64,000 nt of DNA from Strigamia acuminata (GCA_949358305.1 OX442323.1:9486001-9550000); one strand, 5' to 3'; shown: positions 21,401 to 30,022, numbered from the stretch's first letter. Notes: generated by a model not told the origin, from the letters alone. Numbers and translations are program-made.

Positions 21401-23173
21401 CGGGCTCCCCAGCGGGCTCCCCAGCGGGCTCCCCAGCGGGCTCCCCAGCGGGCTCCCCAGCGGGCTCCCCAGCGGGCTCCCCAGCGGGCTCCCCAGCGGG
21501 CTCCCCAGCGGGCTCCCCAGCGGGCTCCCCAGCGGGCTCCCCAGCGGGCTCCCCAGCGGGCTCCCCAGCGGGCTCCCCAGCGGGCTCCCCAGCGGGCTCC
21601 CCAGCGGGCTCCCCAGCGGGCTCCCCAGCGGGCTCCCCAGCGGGCTCCCCAGCGGGCTCCCCAGCGGGCTCCCCAGCGGGCTCCCCAGCGGGCTCCCCAG
21701 CGGGCTCCCCAGCGGGCTCCCCAGCGGGCTCCCCAGCGGGCTCCCCAGCGGGCTCCCCAGCGGGCTCCCCAGCGGGCTCCCCAGCGGGCTCCCCAGCGGG
21801 CTCCCCAGCGGGCTCCCCAGCGGGCTCCCCAGCGGGCTCCCCAGCGGGCTCCCCAGCGGGCTCCCCAGCGGGCTCCCCAGCGGGCTCCCCAGCGGGCTCC
21901 CCAGCGGGCTCCCCAGCGGGCTCCCCAGCGGGCTCCCCAGCGGGCTCCCCAGCGGGCTCCCCAGCGGGCTCCCCAGCGGGCTCCCCAGCGGGCTCCCCAG
22001 CGGGCTCCCCAGCGGGCTCCCCAGCGGGCTCCCCAGCGGGCTCCCCAGCGGGCTCCCCAGCGGGCTCCCCAGCGGGCTCCCCAGCGGGCTCCCCAGCGGG
22101 CTCCCCAGCGGGCTCCCCAGCGGGCTCCCCAGCGGGCTCCCCAGCGGGCTCCCCAGCGGGCTCCCCAGCGGGCTCCCCAGCGGGCTCCCCAGCGGGCTCC
22201 CCAGCGGGCTCCCCAGCGGGCTCCCCAGCGGGCTCCCCAGCGGGCTCCCCAGCGGGCTCCCCAGCGGGCTCCCCAGCGGGCTCCCCAATGTTTAAGTGTC
22301 TGCTGCTCAAAAACTAAGAGGGTTAGAGTGTTGTGCCTTTTAGGGTTTGTAGAGGAGAAGGTCCTTTACATCATTTAGTTTTTTTAATAAAAAAACTGAT
22401 CAATTTGTTGAGATGTTGGGGTTTGAAGTTGTGGCACCAGATTTGGAAATTTAGTACAAGTCTTTTTTGTGCCATATTCAAATGCTTGCTGCTCGAAAAC
22501 TAAGAGGAGTAGAGACTTGTGCTGTTCATGGTTTGTTTAGGAGAAAGTCCTCTATCTTTTCGTGTAAACACCATTGAAATCCTTGGTAAAAAAAAATTGG
22601 GATTTGTTCTATCTGTAGTTTGGGCAAATGTGAAGGTGTTGCAAACTTCAGCCTGGTGAATAAATTGTAGTACTACAGTATTATCTAATTATACATGACA
22701 AATAAATATTTTTGTTGAAAAATAGATTGACTATCCAGAACCGGTACCAATACCGGTGCCAGTACCGCTTTCGGTAGTAGTACCGACCCCAATACCGGTG
22801 CCCATTTTTCATTCGGGACCGGAACCGAATATAGTACCGGAAAAAAATTTTAGTACCGAATACCGGTACCATGAAAACCGTCCGGTACTGCAATCCCTAA
22901 ACTTGACGTTAGGTTACATCTAAAAAAAAAAACTTTTTCAAGACTTTGTCAAGATAAAAAGACGAACATTAGGAAATAGGAAAAAATATATATATTCTTT
23001 AACATTTTGTTCTTTAAAATAGGAAAATTTTATTTTTGAAGACAACTATTGAGCAACAAAACGGAATTCGATCCCATTTCGTTTTTGCACACCTCAAGCG
23101 CATAATTGTCGGCTTCAACTCGAGCATTCTCATGACCGATCAGGTGAAATTCCTCAATCCAGATGGTGATTAA
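12449..23173 (+). CDS. JHAMT-like SAM-dependent methyltransferase, disrupted by two Copia insertions
   Basis: Exons 12449-12807, 12864-12996 and 13056-13154, then a fourth exon at 23042-23173 after a 9.9-kb intron. Motif I is VILDVGSGSGDTTRNLLLP, followed by VGIDCSEKMVNYA and, later, LLQPGGTCLLVFIA. The layout matches the juvenile hormone acid O-methyltransferase family, which methylates JH or farnesoic acid in arthropods. I cannot judge substrate specificity. Exon 3 ends FCVLKC and exon 4 continues with HFVFAHLKRIIVGFNSS, as the family does. The giant intron contains a 12-bp minisatellite and Copia element 1. Copia element 2 sits at the end of exon 4. In frame, exon 4 reaches a TAA (23171-23173) at the insertion point. 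A different frame continues after the element at 30566 with RYQLLLYFYSN and a stop, which resembles the usual family C-terminus. The last residues are therefore probably displaced and the gene may be inactive. The GTGGCA donor of exon 3 is weak. Confidence 0.68.
13182..14062. repeat. 12-bp minisatellite (GGCTCCCCAGCG)n, left part
   Basis: About 73 apparently perfect tandem copies of a 12-bp unit. All six reading frames are open (for example Gly-Ser-Pro-Ala on plus and Gly-Glu-Pro-Ala on minus), so the long predicted frames are artefacts of the repeat. The array ends exactly at the 5' LTR of Copia element 1. Its last five bases, GGCTC, are that element's target duplication. The array lies in the third intron of the methyltransferase gene. 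Confidence 0.95.
14063..14611 (+). repeat. 5' LTR of Copia element 1
   Basis: 549 bp, starting TGTTGGTC and ending CTCTGCTACA (TG...CA ends). It contains a TATA-like box (CATATAA, about 14454-14460), an LTR start that can fold (GGTC-TGCT-GACC) and the motif CAAGATGGCTGC. Relative to the 3' LTR it has one extra 27-bp tandem copy of a segment containing GCGAGTATTCTGCGAGTCG. Confidence 0.95.
14614..14631 (+). promoter_or_regulatory. Primer binding site, initiator tRNA-Met (element 1)
   Basis: TGGTAGCAGAGGATGGTT, two bases after the LTR. It is the exact complement of the 3' end of initiator tRNA-Met (AACCATCCTCTGCTA-CCA) as I know it from animals. Copia elements usually use this tRNA, though often an internal fragment of it. 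Confidence 0.85.
14632..15512 (+). other. Long 5' leader of Copia element 1 with degenerate repeats
   Basis: About 880 bp between the PBS and the gag start, with diverged repeated stretches (TTTTCAGATTYGACG..., CGCGAATTTTC...). A 322-residue open frame crosses it out of frame with gag, but it is low-complexity and I do not call it a gene. Element 2 has a leader of the same character, so this is likely an RNA element (packaging or translation control). That role is inference. Confidence 0.5.
15513..20447 (+). CDS. Copia gag-pol polyprotein with internal MBD-like domain (element 1)
   Basis: Single intact frame of 1644 aa; ATG chosen at 15513. In order: gag (UBN2-like, residues about 25-190); CCHC zinc knuckle C233-C246 (CFNCQELGHYANKC); aspartic protease with DCGA at 320-323; GAG-pre-integrase zinc finger near 563 (HSRLGHLH...CNDC); integrase core with D628, D691 and E727 (35 residues between the last two); a Ser/Pro-rich linker; a segment at about 1060-1118 that resembles a methyl-CpG-binding domain (W1063, DVYYF at 1081, RSR at 1093); reverse transcriptase with YVDD at 1332; RNase H with TDASWAS near 1496. 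All domains run as one polyprotein without a gag/pol frameshift, as in Copia. The Cys in the protease triad (usually Ser or Thr) and the MBD-like insert are unusual; both are shared with element 2. Confidence 0.95.
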   Translation: MQKVGDPTSGKVPVLAVGNYDSWQRSMKMLLKAEGLWHHVTEDGEIDYLKTASEKEKVKFQRKKDKALGLIYCFVSEAKKSALDNCDTPKESWDKLAQIYAPSSRARQAAMRWEFLELSLKPNEEMADFIGRVDYHVSQLKAVKEEVSDIHHAYQYLRRLPPEYSQVSFAIYHWPDDKFKPKEVAEQLLSEYMRLKSMRTDNFQQSSAHASNTDQSRQRNPSRPPRDIFTVRCFNCQELGHYANKCPHQKRDGQSRPAAQVQRSSRSKSRRRNKNSAKQDDSKPRGSSRPRRDANFFVNCPQVIERPIAHFMQSNEWIVDCGATDHVSHIQSWFTNFEHITPFDIELGQGKSKVTGRGNVRLQTSIDNFDCFVTLHNVLFAPNFEANLVSVSKIDRNKFHIHIFNGEINVYQTDIRSSVLRAKEKGGLYYVDGLCATPTISTTVSTSHQPAPTVPVKTLVTSEVDFEPIPKPKQKSKNKTEFMTDFRIELSPSNVVNQIPTPTPTNPLPNPNPPQVQLPSPVPSYADVSQSIPTSPAAKNPSPPKKETVANPTAKKDATGLWHSRLGHLHTNAMRLLAANDQVYGMEPAEVRQDLACNDCRIAKSIRASHKPDPNPITTKALDLLHMDVWGPAETTSIGGARFVFTIIDDATRYCWITPIAQKSQVFGVFKDFVARIERVANTRVKAIRSDRGGEFMSNEFLNYLREKGIEGQRTNPNSPAMNGTAERINRTMADNVRSILSETKLPNDLWAEIAVTFAYIKNRSPHSRLNNQIPYILWRQRALSLRHLRKIGSKCWVHFTTPGRKKLQMRAWEGYIVGYAVGTRGYRIWNPLDDKITESTHVRIDEKQSYRRTLRNGNGNGNLRQYIPYSNVDHSPNVQDIPQSTVTFDENIQYLDWPKGSDSDHEYSSSDEESEMPPLEESSSSAASAQFQTPERQFQEACALRLPSSDSNLGDDTDRDIDDIDEVSLVPISNYTSPHMSPQTSPQTSPPLSPPSSPSRFVTTRRRAGTSVLQHTIPVFDAAPMSPAPLQGTEGTEVAPTSAHRTAFMWRYVGGDSHCARWRREEHLRKVQRPGKIDTDVYYFPEPDVRLRSRGDIEKYCQFNHLEYNPELFFFGSIEYTTPSIPARHAAHLCRTEPASFAEIPKFHDAPKWREAIDEELGTFKEREVYVEVPKPPDTTILGCKWIFKLKSDATGKVTRYRARLVAQGFRQTLGVDYDEVFSPVVNFVLIRMFFCLLVILRGWKDAHLDVKCAYLYGELEHKVYMRIPAGATCTHPNNVWLLIKSLYGLHQSGRQWFEKLDETLRALGFRRLPGCNCVYSFGTSALMLVYVDDIVLFYANDTVLDRLIVLISTKFQIVNLGPITKLLGVEFIREAGKTFISQRMYISKIVKKFGTVANNLVKVPVTPGTTLTRGPTENLIDFPYRSLIGSLLFLASRTRPDILFSVIYLSQFNTCYTQAHIKALLQVLQYVSNTIDYCIELSGCGSGQLWGYTDASWASDTATSLSFGGFICYIGQTPIGWTCRKQTTVACSTMEAEFLALVDAVKEFYWLRHVYSECPMLDPISRPVIYSDALAAIQFTANDIENSKTKHIRVKFHWLREWYTAGQFELRKVPGDLNVADIFTKWLGSEKLRSLISRIFRP
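20641..20652 (+). promoter_or_regulatory. Polypurine tract of element 1
   Basis: GAAGGGGGGA immediately before the 3' LTR TG; the expected site of plus-strand DNA priming. Confidence 0.75.
20653..21174 (+). repeat. 3' LTR of Copia element 1
   Basis: 522 bp, starting TGTTGGTC and ending CTCTGCTACA. It matches the 5' LTR base for base as far as I can read, apart from lacking the 27-bp duplication. Confidence 0.95.
21175..22287. repeat. 12-bp minisatellite (GGCTCCCCAGCG)n, right part
   Basis: About 93 apparently perfect copies of the same unit as 13182-14062, starting with the target-duplication copy GGCTC. Removing element 1 and one GGCTC joins the two parts in register into a single array of about 1,989 bp (about 166 units). 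Confidence 0.95.
22288..23041 (+). other. Remainder of the large methyltransferase intron, with old repeats
   Basis: No coding exon. Two related segments of about 110 bp (22288-22400 and 22475-22590) share TGCTGCTC-AAAACTAAGAGG and GGAGAA-GTCCT blocks. At about 22736-22895 there is a run of degenerate GGTACCGGTATTGG-type repeats. The 3' splice acceptor of exon 4 is at 23040-23041. Confidence 0.6.
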
Positions 23174-23711
23174 TGTTGGTCTATAAGACCGTGACATGTC
23201 TCGATGTGATATAGAATCACATAATGATCTTTCATTTCGGTGTATATTTATACATTTATAATTATCCAGTCTGTTTTGTTAATATTCGATATTTATTATC
23301 ATTGATTGTATTTATGCATGCAGCACCATGCATTCGTTAGACTTTCTATTCAATTCCCAATGTATTATGTTTTTTTAATGCCATGCATCGCCACCAGAGT
23401 GTGTCCCACTCTCTCTTGTTTTCTTCCAACATGGCCGCACACAGTGCTTTGTGCTGTGTGATTTTCTCAACTCCAGAATGGAGCCTATTTGTAAGTTATT
23501 TCATTTCCATTAAATGTTTTATTATTTTAGTTGTTAGTGTTCATTATTAGAACACCTTTTAGTCCATCTCCAGCGCATATAAGCGGCCTTAAGCCGCGCG
23601 CCCGTCTCGTACGCATTGCCGTTATCGTCGTCGCCTCGTACGTGTGTGAAACACGCCTATCGCTTCCTTTTTCGGTGTGAAAACCGAACTGCGCCGCTTT
23701 CCTCTGCTACA
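23174..23711 (+). repeat. 5' LTR of Copia element 2
   Basis: Starts TGTTGGTC with a short inverted repeat (GGTCT-ATA-AGACC) and ends CTCTGCTACA. It holds a TATA-like CATATAA near 23576-23582 and the motif CAACATGGCCGC, comparable in position to CAAGATGGCTGC in the element 1 LTR. Confidence 0.95.
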
Positions 23712-23713
23712 AG

Positions 23714-23731
23714 TGGTAGCAGAGGATGGTT
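23714..23731 (+). promoter_or_regulatory. Primer binding site, initiator tRNA-Met (element 2)
   Basis: TGGTAGCAGAGGATGGTT, two bases after the LTR; identical to the element 1 PBS and complementary to the initiator tRNA-Met 3' end. Confidence 0.85.
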
Positions 23732-24797
23732 CCTTGCTAATCCACATTTGTTTTGCTAATTTTTCGACGTAATATTCGCAAAATTTGCGAATTTTGCGCC
23801 GGAATTGTTCATTTGTAGGTTTACGACGATTTTCGCCCCGTGTTTCGTATTGGAGACGTTAGATACGCGTCGCCGTCGTTCCACGGCTGCCTACAACGTT
23901 TTCTACACGATTCGACGCCTAATTTTGTCGAAAATCACGCGGGATTCGCGGATTTCCAGACAAATTCATTTATTTTTGCAGACGTTTCGTCAATTTTCGC
24001 CCAGATTCGTGTCGAGGACGTTTCGAGACGTACTGCCGACATTTATAGACGACCAGTGTTGTCTATTTCATCGTTTTTCCTGCCTAATATCGTCCGAAAT
24101 TCCGCGGTCTCGCGAATTTCGAGGCGAATTCTTTTATTTTTTTCAGATTTCGCGTCGATTTGTTTCGACAACGTCCCGACGACGATTTATTCCTCGAAAC
24201 GAGACGATTCTCGCTGTGTTACACCCCGGCGTGTACACAGTATCGCCGAACTCATTAACACGGCGATTTTTCGACGATTTTTGCGTATTTTCGTGAAGAG
24301 CCTCGATTTATTCGAGAAGAATTTGGATTTTCGAATCCAAATTGCGTTTTTCAAACGGGTTTTTCGAGAAAACCCGCTCGTGCCTTTATCACGAGCTCGC
24401 GTGACGTTACGCGAGAGATTCACCGACCTTTTCGCCTTCCCTGTCGTGAAACTCTGTTAATTATTAAGATAGTTTTAAGATTTTTGGAGAGGGTCCTTAT
24501 TAGATTCGCAACAGCTCTTCGGACATTCCGTCCACCGCTGTTGTTGTATTCCAAGGCAAGGCTGAGCCCTGCGCCACCTAGCATTCCCGCGGCCCCAGGT
24601 GGTCACAAAGGACGCTAGGGGGACACTTGCTTTGGGTTATCAACTGATTATAGCATCAGTTCCCCTTTGTCGGATATCCGCTTTGACAGTGCTTCGTTTC
24701 GTGTCACCGAGAGCTTCATTGTGTGCAGTGCTACGACATCGCCGTCGCCATTCTCTGAGCCTTTGCGTTTTGTGCGGTGAGCTGAGTTTACTCCAGC
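23732..24797 (+). other. Long 5' leader of Copia element 2 with degenerate tandem repeats
   Basis: About 1.07 kb. At least two diverged copies of a unit of roughly 150 bp are visible (about 23930-24060 and 24090-24200), each running through TCGAAATYnCGCGG, GCGAATTTC, TTTATTTTTnCAGA and TCGACAACGT-like blocks. A 206-residue open frame crosses it and looks like a by-product of the repeats. Confidence 0.5.
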
Positions 24798-27700
24798 ATG
24801 CGGAAGTCAGGAGAATCCTCGATGGGAAAAATCCCTATTTTGGGCATTTCGAACTACGAAACGTGGCAGCGCTCGATGCGCATGCTCCTCAAAGCGGAGG
24901 GCCTCTGGAGGCACGTAACAGAAGAGAAAGAGGCTGAACATTTATTAACTTTGACCGACAAAGAAAAAGAACGATTCGCGACGAAAAAGGATAAAGCACT
25001 CGGCATTATCTACGTCCACGTGAGCGAGGCGAAACGTTCTGTGTTGGATGTCTGTAACACCCCCAAAGAGGCTTGGGAAGCGTTATCCAAAATCTACGCC
25101 CCTAGTTCTCTGGCGAGACAGGCAGCCATGCGGTGGCAATTCTTGAGTCTTCACCTCGAGGCGAACGAGGAAATGGTCGATTTCATCGCACGTGTCGACC
25201 ACCACGTCCGCCAACTTAAGGACATTCAAGAAGACGTATCCGATAAGCATCATGCATACCAGTATTTAAACCGCATACCGCAGGAATACGCCCAAGTGAC
25301 ATTCGCCATCTATCACATGCCTTTGGCGGACTTTACGCCAAGCAAGGTTTCAGAACAGTTGATATCCGAATATTTACGTCTCAAATCGATGGGTTTGGCC
25401 CATAATTCTTCTTCAACATCGGTGCACGCGTCCGCCAAAGACCAATCGCGACCTCGGAATGATTCTCGTCGTCGACGACCGCTGTCATCCGTGAAGTGCT
25501 TCAACTGCGACCAAATGGGGCACTACGCTAACAAATGTCCCCTTCCTCGGCGCACTGACCCAAATCAGTCTTCGGCTTCGTTCCAACGCTCTAGAAGTAA
25601 GAGCAAGAAGCCTAATAAGAATTCTGCGCCGAAAGTTGATGACACGCGTCCCCGAGGCAACTCGCGTCCTGTGCGGAAGACGATTTTCTTCGTGAACGCA
25701 CCGCAAGTGGTTGAGCGCCCGGTTGCTCACTTTATGCAATCCAACGAGTGGATTGTAGATTGTGGCGCTACAGACCACGTCTCGCATGTACGATCATGGT
25801 TCTCCGACTTTACGAACATTGTACCTTTCGACATTGAATTAGGCCAGGGAAAATCCCAAGTTACTGGCAAAGGAACCGTACAATTATTGACACGCGTAGA
25901 CGATTACGACAGTATTGTGGTCTTGACGAACGTTTTATACGCGCCGAGCTTCGAAGCCAATTTGATCTCGGTGTCCAAGATCGACAAGACCCGTCACCAT
26001 ATCCACATTTATAATGGTGAAGTTAACATCTATGAATCGTCGATTGAGAGTCCCATCCTACGCGCACGGGAGAAGAGTGGCCTTTATTATGTGGACGGGT
26101 TGTGCTCTAATCCGGCTGTCTCGACATTGATTTCTCCAATCACTCAACCTGAGCCTGTACAGACTTTCGTAACGACAGAGGTTGAATTCGAGAACATCCC
26201 GAAGCCTAAAAAGCAACAGTCAAAGCAACGTGACATTTCGGACTTTAGAATTCAAATGCCACCAATGCCAAACCAGAAGTCAATTCCGGTAGTGACCAAT
26301 CCATTGCCTATTCCGCAATCCTTACCTCCTATCCACAATGAGCCACCTACCCCATCCTATGCTGATGTAATACAGCAAATCCCTTCCACACCTTTGCCAG
26401 TGATCTCCAATCCTTGCAATGTCTCTCCGTCACAAAAAGAGATAATCCCGAAACCTTTTCAATCCCCGAAGAAGGTTATCGCCAATCCTGCTTCAATCAA
26501 AGATGCAACTGGTTTGTGGCATAGTCGTCTTGGCCACTTACACACTAATGCGATGCGATTGTTGGCGAACAACGATCATGTGCACGGTCTCGAGCCAGCT
26601 GAAGTACGCCAAGAACTGGCTTGCAACCACTGTCGGATTGCAAAATCAACTAGGGCTTCGCACAAACCGGATCCACATCCTTGCACGACACAACCACTAG
26701 ACCTTCTACACATGGACGTGTGGGGGCCGGCTCCTGTGACCTCTTTTGGTGGTGCTCGTTTTGTCTTTACCGTCATCGACGATGCGACGAGATACACCTG
26801 GATAACGCCCCTTGCACAGAAATCACAAGTTTTTGAATGCTTCAAAGACCTCGTTGCCAGACTCGAACGGGTTGCAAATACCCGCATCAAAGCGATTCGG
26901 TCTGACAGAGGAGGTGAATTTATGTCCAATGAATTTCTTCAATACCTTAAAGAAAAGGGGATCCAGGGTCAGCGAACAAATCCGTCATCACCACAGATGA
27001 ACGGAACTGCCGAGAGAATCAACAGGACGATGGCCGACAACTTTCGATCTATACTCGAAGAAACACAACTTCCAGAGGGCCTGTGGGCTGAACTAGCGGT
27101 TACATTCGCCTACATCAAAAATCGCAGCCCACATTCACGATTAAAGAATGAAGTGCCATACATCCTCTGGCGTCAACGTGCCCTATCACTTCGACATTTG
27201 AGAAAGATCGGATCCAAATGTTGGGTACACTTTACTGCACCAGGCCGAAAGAAACTCGATGCTCGGGCCTGGGAAGGATTTTTGGTTGGATATGCAACGG
27301 GAACACGAGGATATCGTGTGTGGAACCCCATAGATAACTCGATAACGGAATCCATTCACGTTAAAATAGACGAGTATCAATCCTACCGAAAATTGCTTAG
27401 AAATCGTAATGGTCGCCAAAATCAAACTTTCGACGATCCAGATGCTGACCGACAACAAAGAGTATCATTCGACGACGACGTACATTACGTCGATTGGCCC
27501 AAACGGACAGATTCGGATGACGGATCGTCAAATGGTGAATCTGATGATGATGATGACGACGATGGAAATGGATCGGTTTCGAGATCGATATCCATTCCTT
27601 GTGTTCACATTCCTCCACTTAATACTCCGGAACGTCAACTTATAGATGCATGTGCATTAGCATTGCCCAGTTCAGCAAGCGTGGGCCGCTCAGCATCATA

Positions 27701-29801
27701 CCCGATTCTTTATCAAGAGGAAGGACAGGACACGGATGAAGATGTTGGACAGATCGTCGAGGAGGCAATTCAACCGGACGCAGCACAATTGCATCAAGTT
27801 CGATCCCCTCACATCTCACCAGAAACGTCTCAAGCAAGTTCTCCCGGACTCTCGCCGCCGGGATCACCACTACGTTTTGTCACAACACGTAGAAGAGATG
27901 GCCGAAACGTTTTGCAGCAAATGATGCCAATTTTCGATCAAGGTGCTTTATCTCCGTTACCTCCTGGTCCAACTCATGTTGCAGCCCCGTCAGCGGGAAA
28001 AACGTCTTTCTTTTGGCGCTATATCGGCGGAGATACAGTCTTTAGACGATGGGTTCGGGAGGAGCATCTTCGGAAAGATCAACGACCCGGCTGCATCGAT
28101 ATCGACGTTTATTATTTCCCGGAACCGAATCTTCGACTGCGTTCGAGACGAGACGTTGAAGAATTCTGTGTTATGAACGATCTCCCCTACGACCCGGAAC
28201 TGTTCTTTTTCGGCAATATGGAACACACGCTGCCCACGATTCCTGGTCCTCGTCACGTCGCACATCTATGTCGCACGGAACCGTCATCGTATGCCGAAAT
28301 CCCAAAATTTCATGACGCCCCAAAATGGCGCGAAGCCATCGATGAGGAGTTAGGGACATTCAAAGAAAGAGAAATTTACGTTGAAGTCCCGAGACCGCCC
28401 AAAACCACAGTGTTGGGCTGTAAATGGATTTTCAAGTTAAAATCGGACGCGGCCGGCACCATAACTCGTTATCGCGCAAGACTCGTGGCCCAGGGCTTTC
28501 GACAAACCCTGGGAGTGGACTACGACGAGGTCTTCAGTCCGGTCGTAAACTTTGTGCTCATCCGACTTTTCTTCTGTCTTCTGGTTGTTTTGAAAGGGTG
28601 GAAAGATGCGCACCTCGACGTCAGGTGTGCATACCTGTACGGGGACCTGAAGCACAAGGTGTACATGCGCATCCCGGCAGGTGCAACCTGTACGAATCCC
28701 GACAACGTATGGCTGCTTGTTAAATCCCTCTACGGACTTCACCAATCAGGGAGGCAGTGGTACGAAAAGTTGGACGAGTCACTTCGAGCCCTCGGTTTCC
28801 GGAAAATGCCCGCCTGCAATTGCGTGTATATCTACGGCAATTGTGCAGTCATGCTGGTGTACGTCGATGACATTGTTCTGTTTTACGCTTCCGACACCGT
28901 GTTAAACCGAATTATCCAACTTATCACCTCGAAGTTCGATATCGTCAACCTCGGACCCATCACGAAACTATTAGGAGTCGAGTTCATCCGAGATATGGGG
29001 CGCACCTTTATTTCACAACGCGCCTATATTGCCAAACTGGTCAAGAAGTTTGAAGTATTGACGAATCGACTCGTGAAAGTCCCAGTTACACCCGGGACGA
29101 CACTCGTGAGGGGACCCACCGACAACTTGATTGACTTTCCATATCGATCGCTGATCGGATCGCTTCTGTTTCTGGCTTCGAGGACGCGCCCCGACATCTT
29201 ATTTTCCGTCATTTCGCTGAGTCAATTCAATACGTGCTACGACAAAACCCACATTCGTGCCCTTTTGCAAGTACTCCAATACGTGGCAAACACCATGGAT
29301 TATTGCATCGAACTTTCAGGCTGCACGTCCAGTCAGCTCTGGGCGTATACGGATGCGTCGTGGGCAAGCGACTTGGCTACGTCTTTAAGTTTCGGCGGTT
29401 TCATAACTTATATCGGAAATGTGCCTATTGGCTGGTCGTGCCGAAAACAATCAACGGTCGCATGTTCAACTATGGAAGCGGAGTTTATCGCCCTAGTTGA
29501 ATGTGTGAAAGAAACTTACTGGCTCGATCACATTTTCACCGAATTTCCGATCCTCGACCGTATCTCGCGACCGATTATTTACTCCGACGCCCTGGCCAGT
29601 ATTCAATTTACATCGAATGACGTGGAGAATGCTAAAACAAAGCATATCCGCGTCAAATACCATTGGCTCAGGGAGTGGTTCACGGCAGGATGTTTTGATC
29701 TTCGTAAAGTGTCCGGTGAACGGAACGTCGCAGACATATTCACCAAATGGCTCAGCTCTGAACGTCTGCGATCACTAATTTCAAACATCTTCCGACTGTG
29801 A
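24798..29801 (+). CDS. Copia gag-pol polyprotein with internal MBD-like domain (element 2)
   Basis: Single intact frame of 1667 aa, closely parallel to element 1. Gag is followed by a CCHC knuckle from C234 (CFNCDQMGHYANKC), protease DCGA from D321, the HSRLGHLH...CNHC finger, integrase core (MDVWGP, RSDRGGEF, NGTAERINR), an acidic and Ser/Pro-rich linker, the MBD-like segment (W1085, DVYYF at 1103, RSRRDVEEF), RT (YVDD at 1355) and RNase H (TDASWAS). The MBD-like segment keeps the same residues as element 1 despite divergence in the flanking linker, which implies purifying selection on it. No stops or frameshifts were seen. Confidence 0.95.
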   Translation: MRKSGESSMGKIPILGISNYETWQRSMRMLLKAEGLWRHVTEEKEAEHLLTLTDKEKERFATKKDKALGIIYVHVSEAKRSVLDVCNTPKEAWEALSKIYAPSSLARQAAMRWQFLSLHLEANEEMVDFIARVDHHVRQLKDIQEDVSDKHHAYQYLNRIPQEYAQVTFAIYHMPLADFTPSKVSEQLISEYLRLKSMGLAHNSSSTSVHASAKDQSRPRNDSRRRRPLSSVKCFNCDQMGHYANKCPLPRRTDPNQSSASFQRSRSKSKKPNKNSAPKVDDTRPRGNSRPVRKTIFFVNAPQVVERPVAHFMQSNEWIVDCGATDHVSHVRSWFSDFTNIVPFDIELGQGKSQVTGKGTVQLLTRVDDYDSIVVLTNVLYAPSFEANLISVSKIDKTRHHIHIYNGEVNIYESSIESPILRAREKSGLYYVDGLCSNPAVSTLISPITQPEPVQTFVTTEVEFENIPKPKKQQSKQRDISDFRIQMPPMPNQKSIPVVTNPLPIPQSLPPIHNEPPTPSYADVIQQIPSTPLPVISNPCNVSPSQKEIIPKPFQSPKKVIANPASIKDATGLWHSRLGHLHTNAMRLLANNDHVHGLEPAEVRQELACNHCRIAKSTRASHKPDPHPCTTQPLDLLHMDVWGPAPVTSFGGARFVFTVIDDATRYTWITPLAQKSQVFECFKDLVARLERVANTRIKAIRSDRGGEFMSNEFLQYLKEKGIQGQRTNPSSPQMNGTAERINRTMADNFRSILEETQLPEGLWAELAVTFAYIKNRSPHSRLKNEVPYILWRQRALSLRHLRKIGSKCWVHFTAPGRKKLDARAWEGFLVGYATGTRGYRVWNPIDNSITESIHVKIDEYQSYRKLLRNRNGRQNQTFDDPDADRQQRVSFDDDVHYVDWPKRTDSDDGSSNGESDDDDDDDGNGSVSRSISIPCVHIPPLNTPERQLIDACALALPSSASVGRSASYPILYQEEGQDTDEDVGQIVEEAIQPDAAQLHQVRSPHISPETSQASSPGLSPPGSPLRFVTTRRRDGRNVLQQMMPIFDQGALSPLPPGPTHVAAPSAGKTSFFWRYIGGDTVFRRWVREEHLRKDQRPGCIDIDVYYFPEPNLRLRSRRDVEEFCVMNDLPYDPELFFFGNMEHTLPTIPGPRHVAHLCRTEPSSYAEIPKFHDAPKWREAIDEELGTFKEREIYVEVPRPPKTTVLGCKWIFKLKSDAAGTITRYRARLVAQGFRQTLGVDYDEVFSPVVNFVLIRLFFCLLVVLKGWKDAHLDVRCAYLYGDLKHKVYMRIPAGATCTNPDNVWLLVKSLYGLHQSGRQWYEKLDESLRALGFRKMPACNCVYIYGNCAVMLVYVDDIVLFYASDTVLNRIIQLITSKFDIVNLGPITKLLGVEFIRDMGRTFISQRAYIAKLVKKFEVLTNRLVKVPVTPGTTLVRGPTDNLIDFPYRSLIGSLLFLASRTRPDILFSVISLSQFNTCYDKTHIRALLQVLQYVANTMDYCIELSGCTSSQLWAYTDASWASDLATSLSFGGFITYIGNVPIGWSCRKQSTVACSTMEAEFIALVECVKETYWLDHIFTEFPILDRISRPIIYSDALASIQFTSNDVENAKTKHIRVKYHWLREWFTAGCFDLRKVSGERNVADIFTKWLSSERLRSLISNIFRL

Positions 29802-30010
29802 ACTCTTACCGAGACCTTATCGTGACATTCTTTATTTCTTATACCGGATTATGAGGATCATCGAGTTTCTGAGGGAATATTCGGGCTTACGTAGTGTTTT
29901 TCAATGATAGTACCCGGCTCGATGATTCGACCTTATTATTTATCTTTTCCCGTAAATTATACTGTAATTCCAGTTTTTGCATAGGCTTTTCCCCTGATTC
30001 TATTTCCATC

Positions 30011-30022
30011 GATAGGGGGAAT
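30011..30022 (+). promoter_or_regulatory. Polypurine tract of element 2
   Basis: GATAGGGGGA just upstream of the 3' LTR; same position as in element 1. Confidence 0.7.

Noticed and set aside
13182-22287. Regularly repeated array as a possible CRISPR
   Set aside because: There are no spacers; it is a simple tandem repeat in an animal genome.
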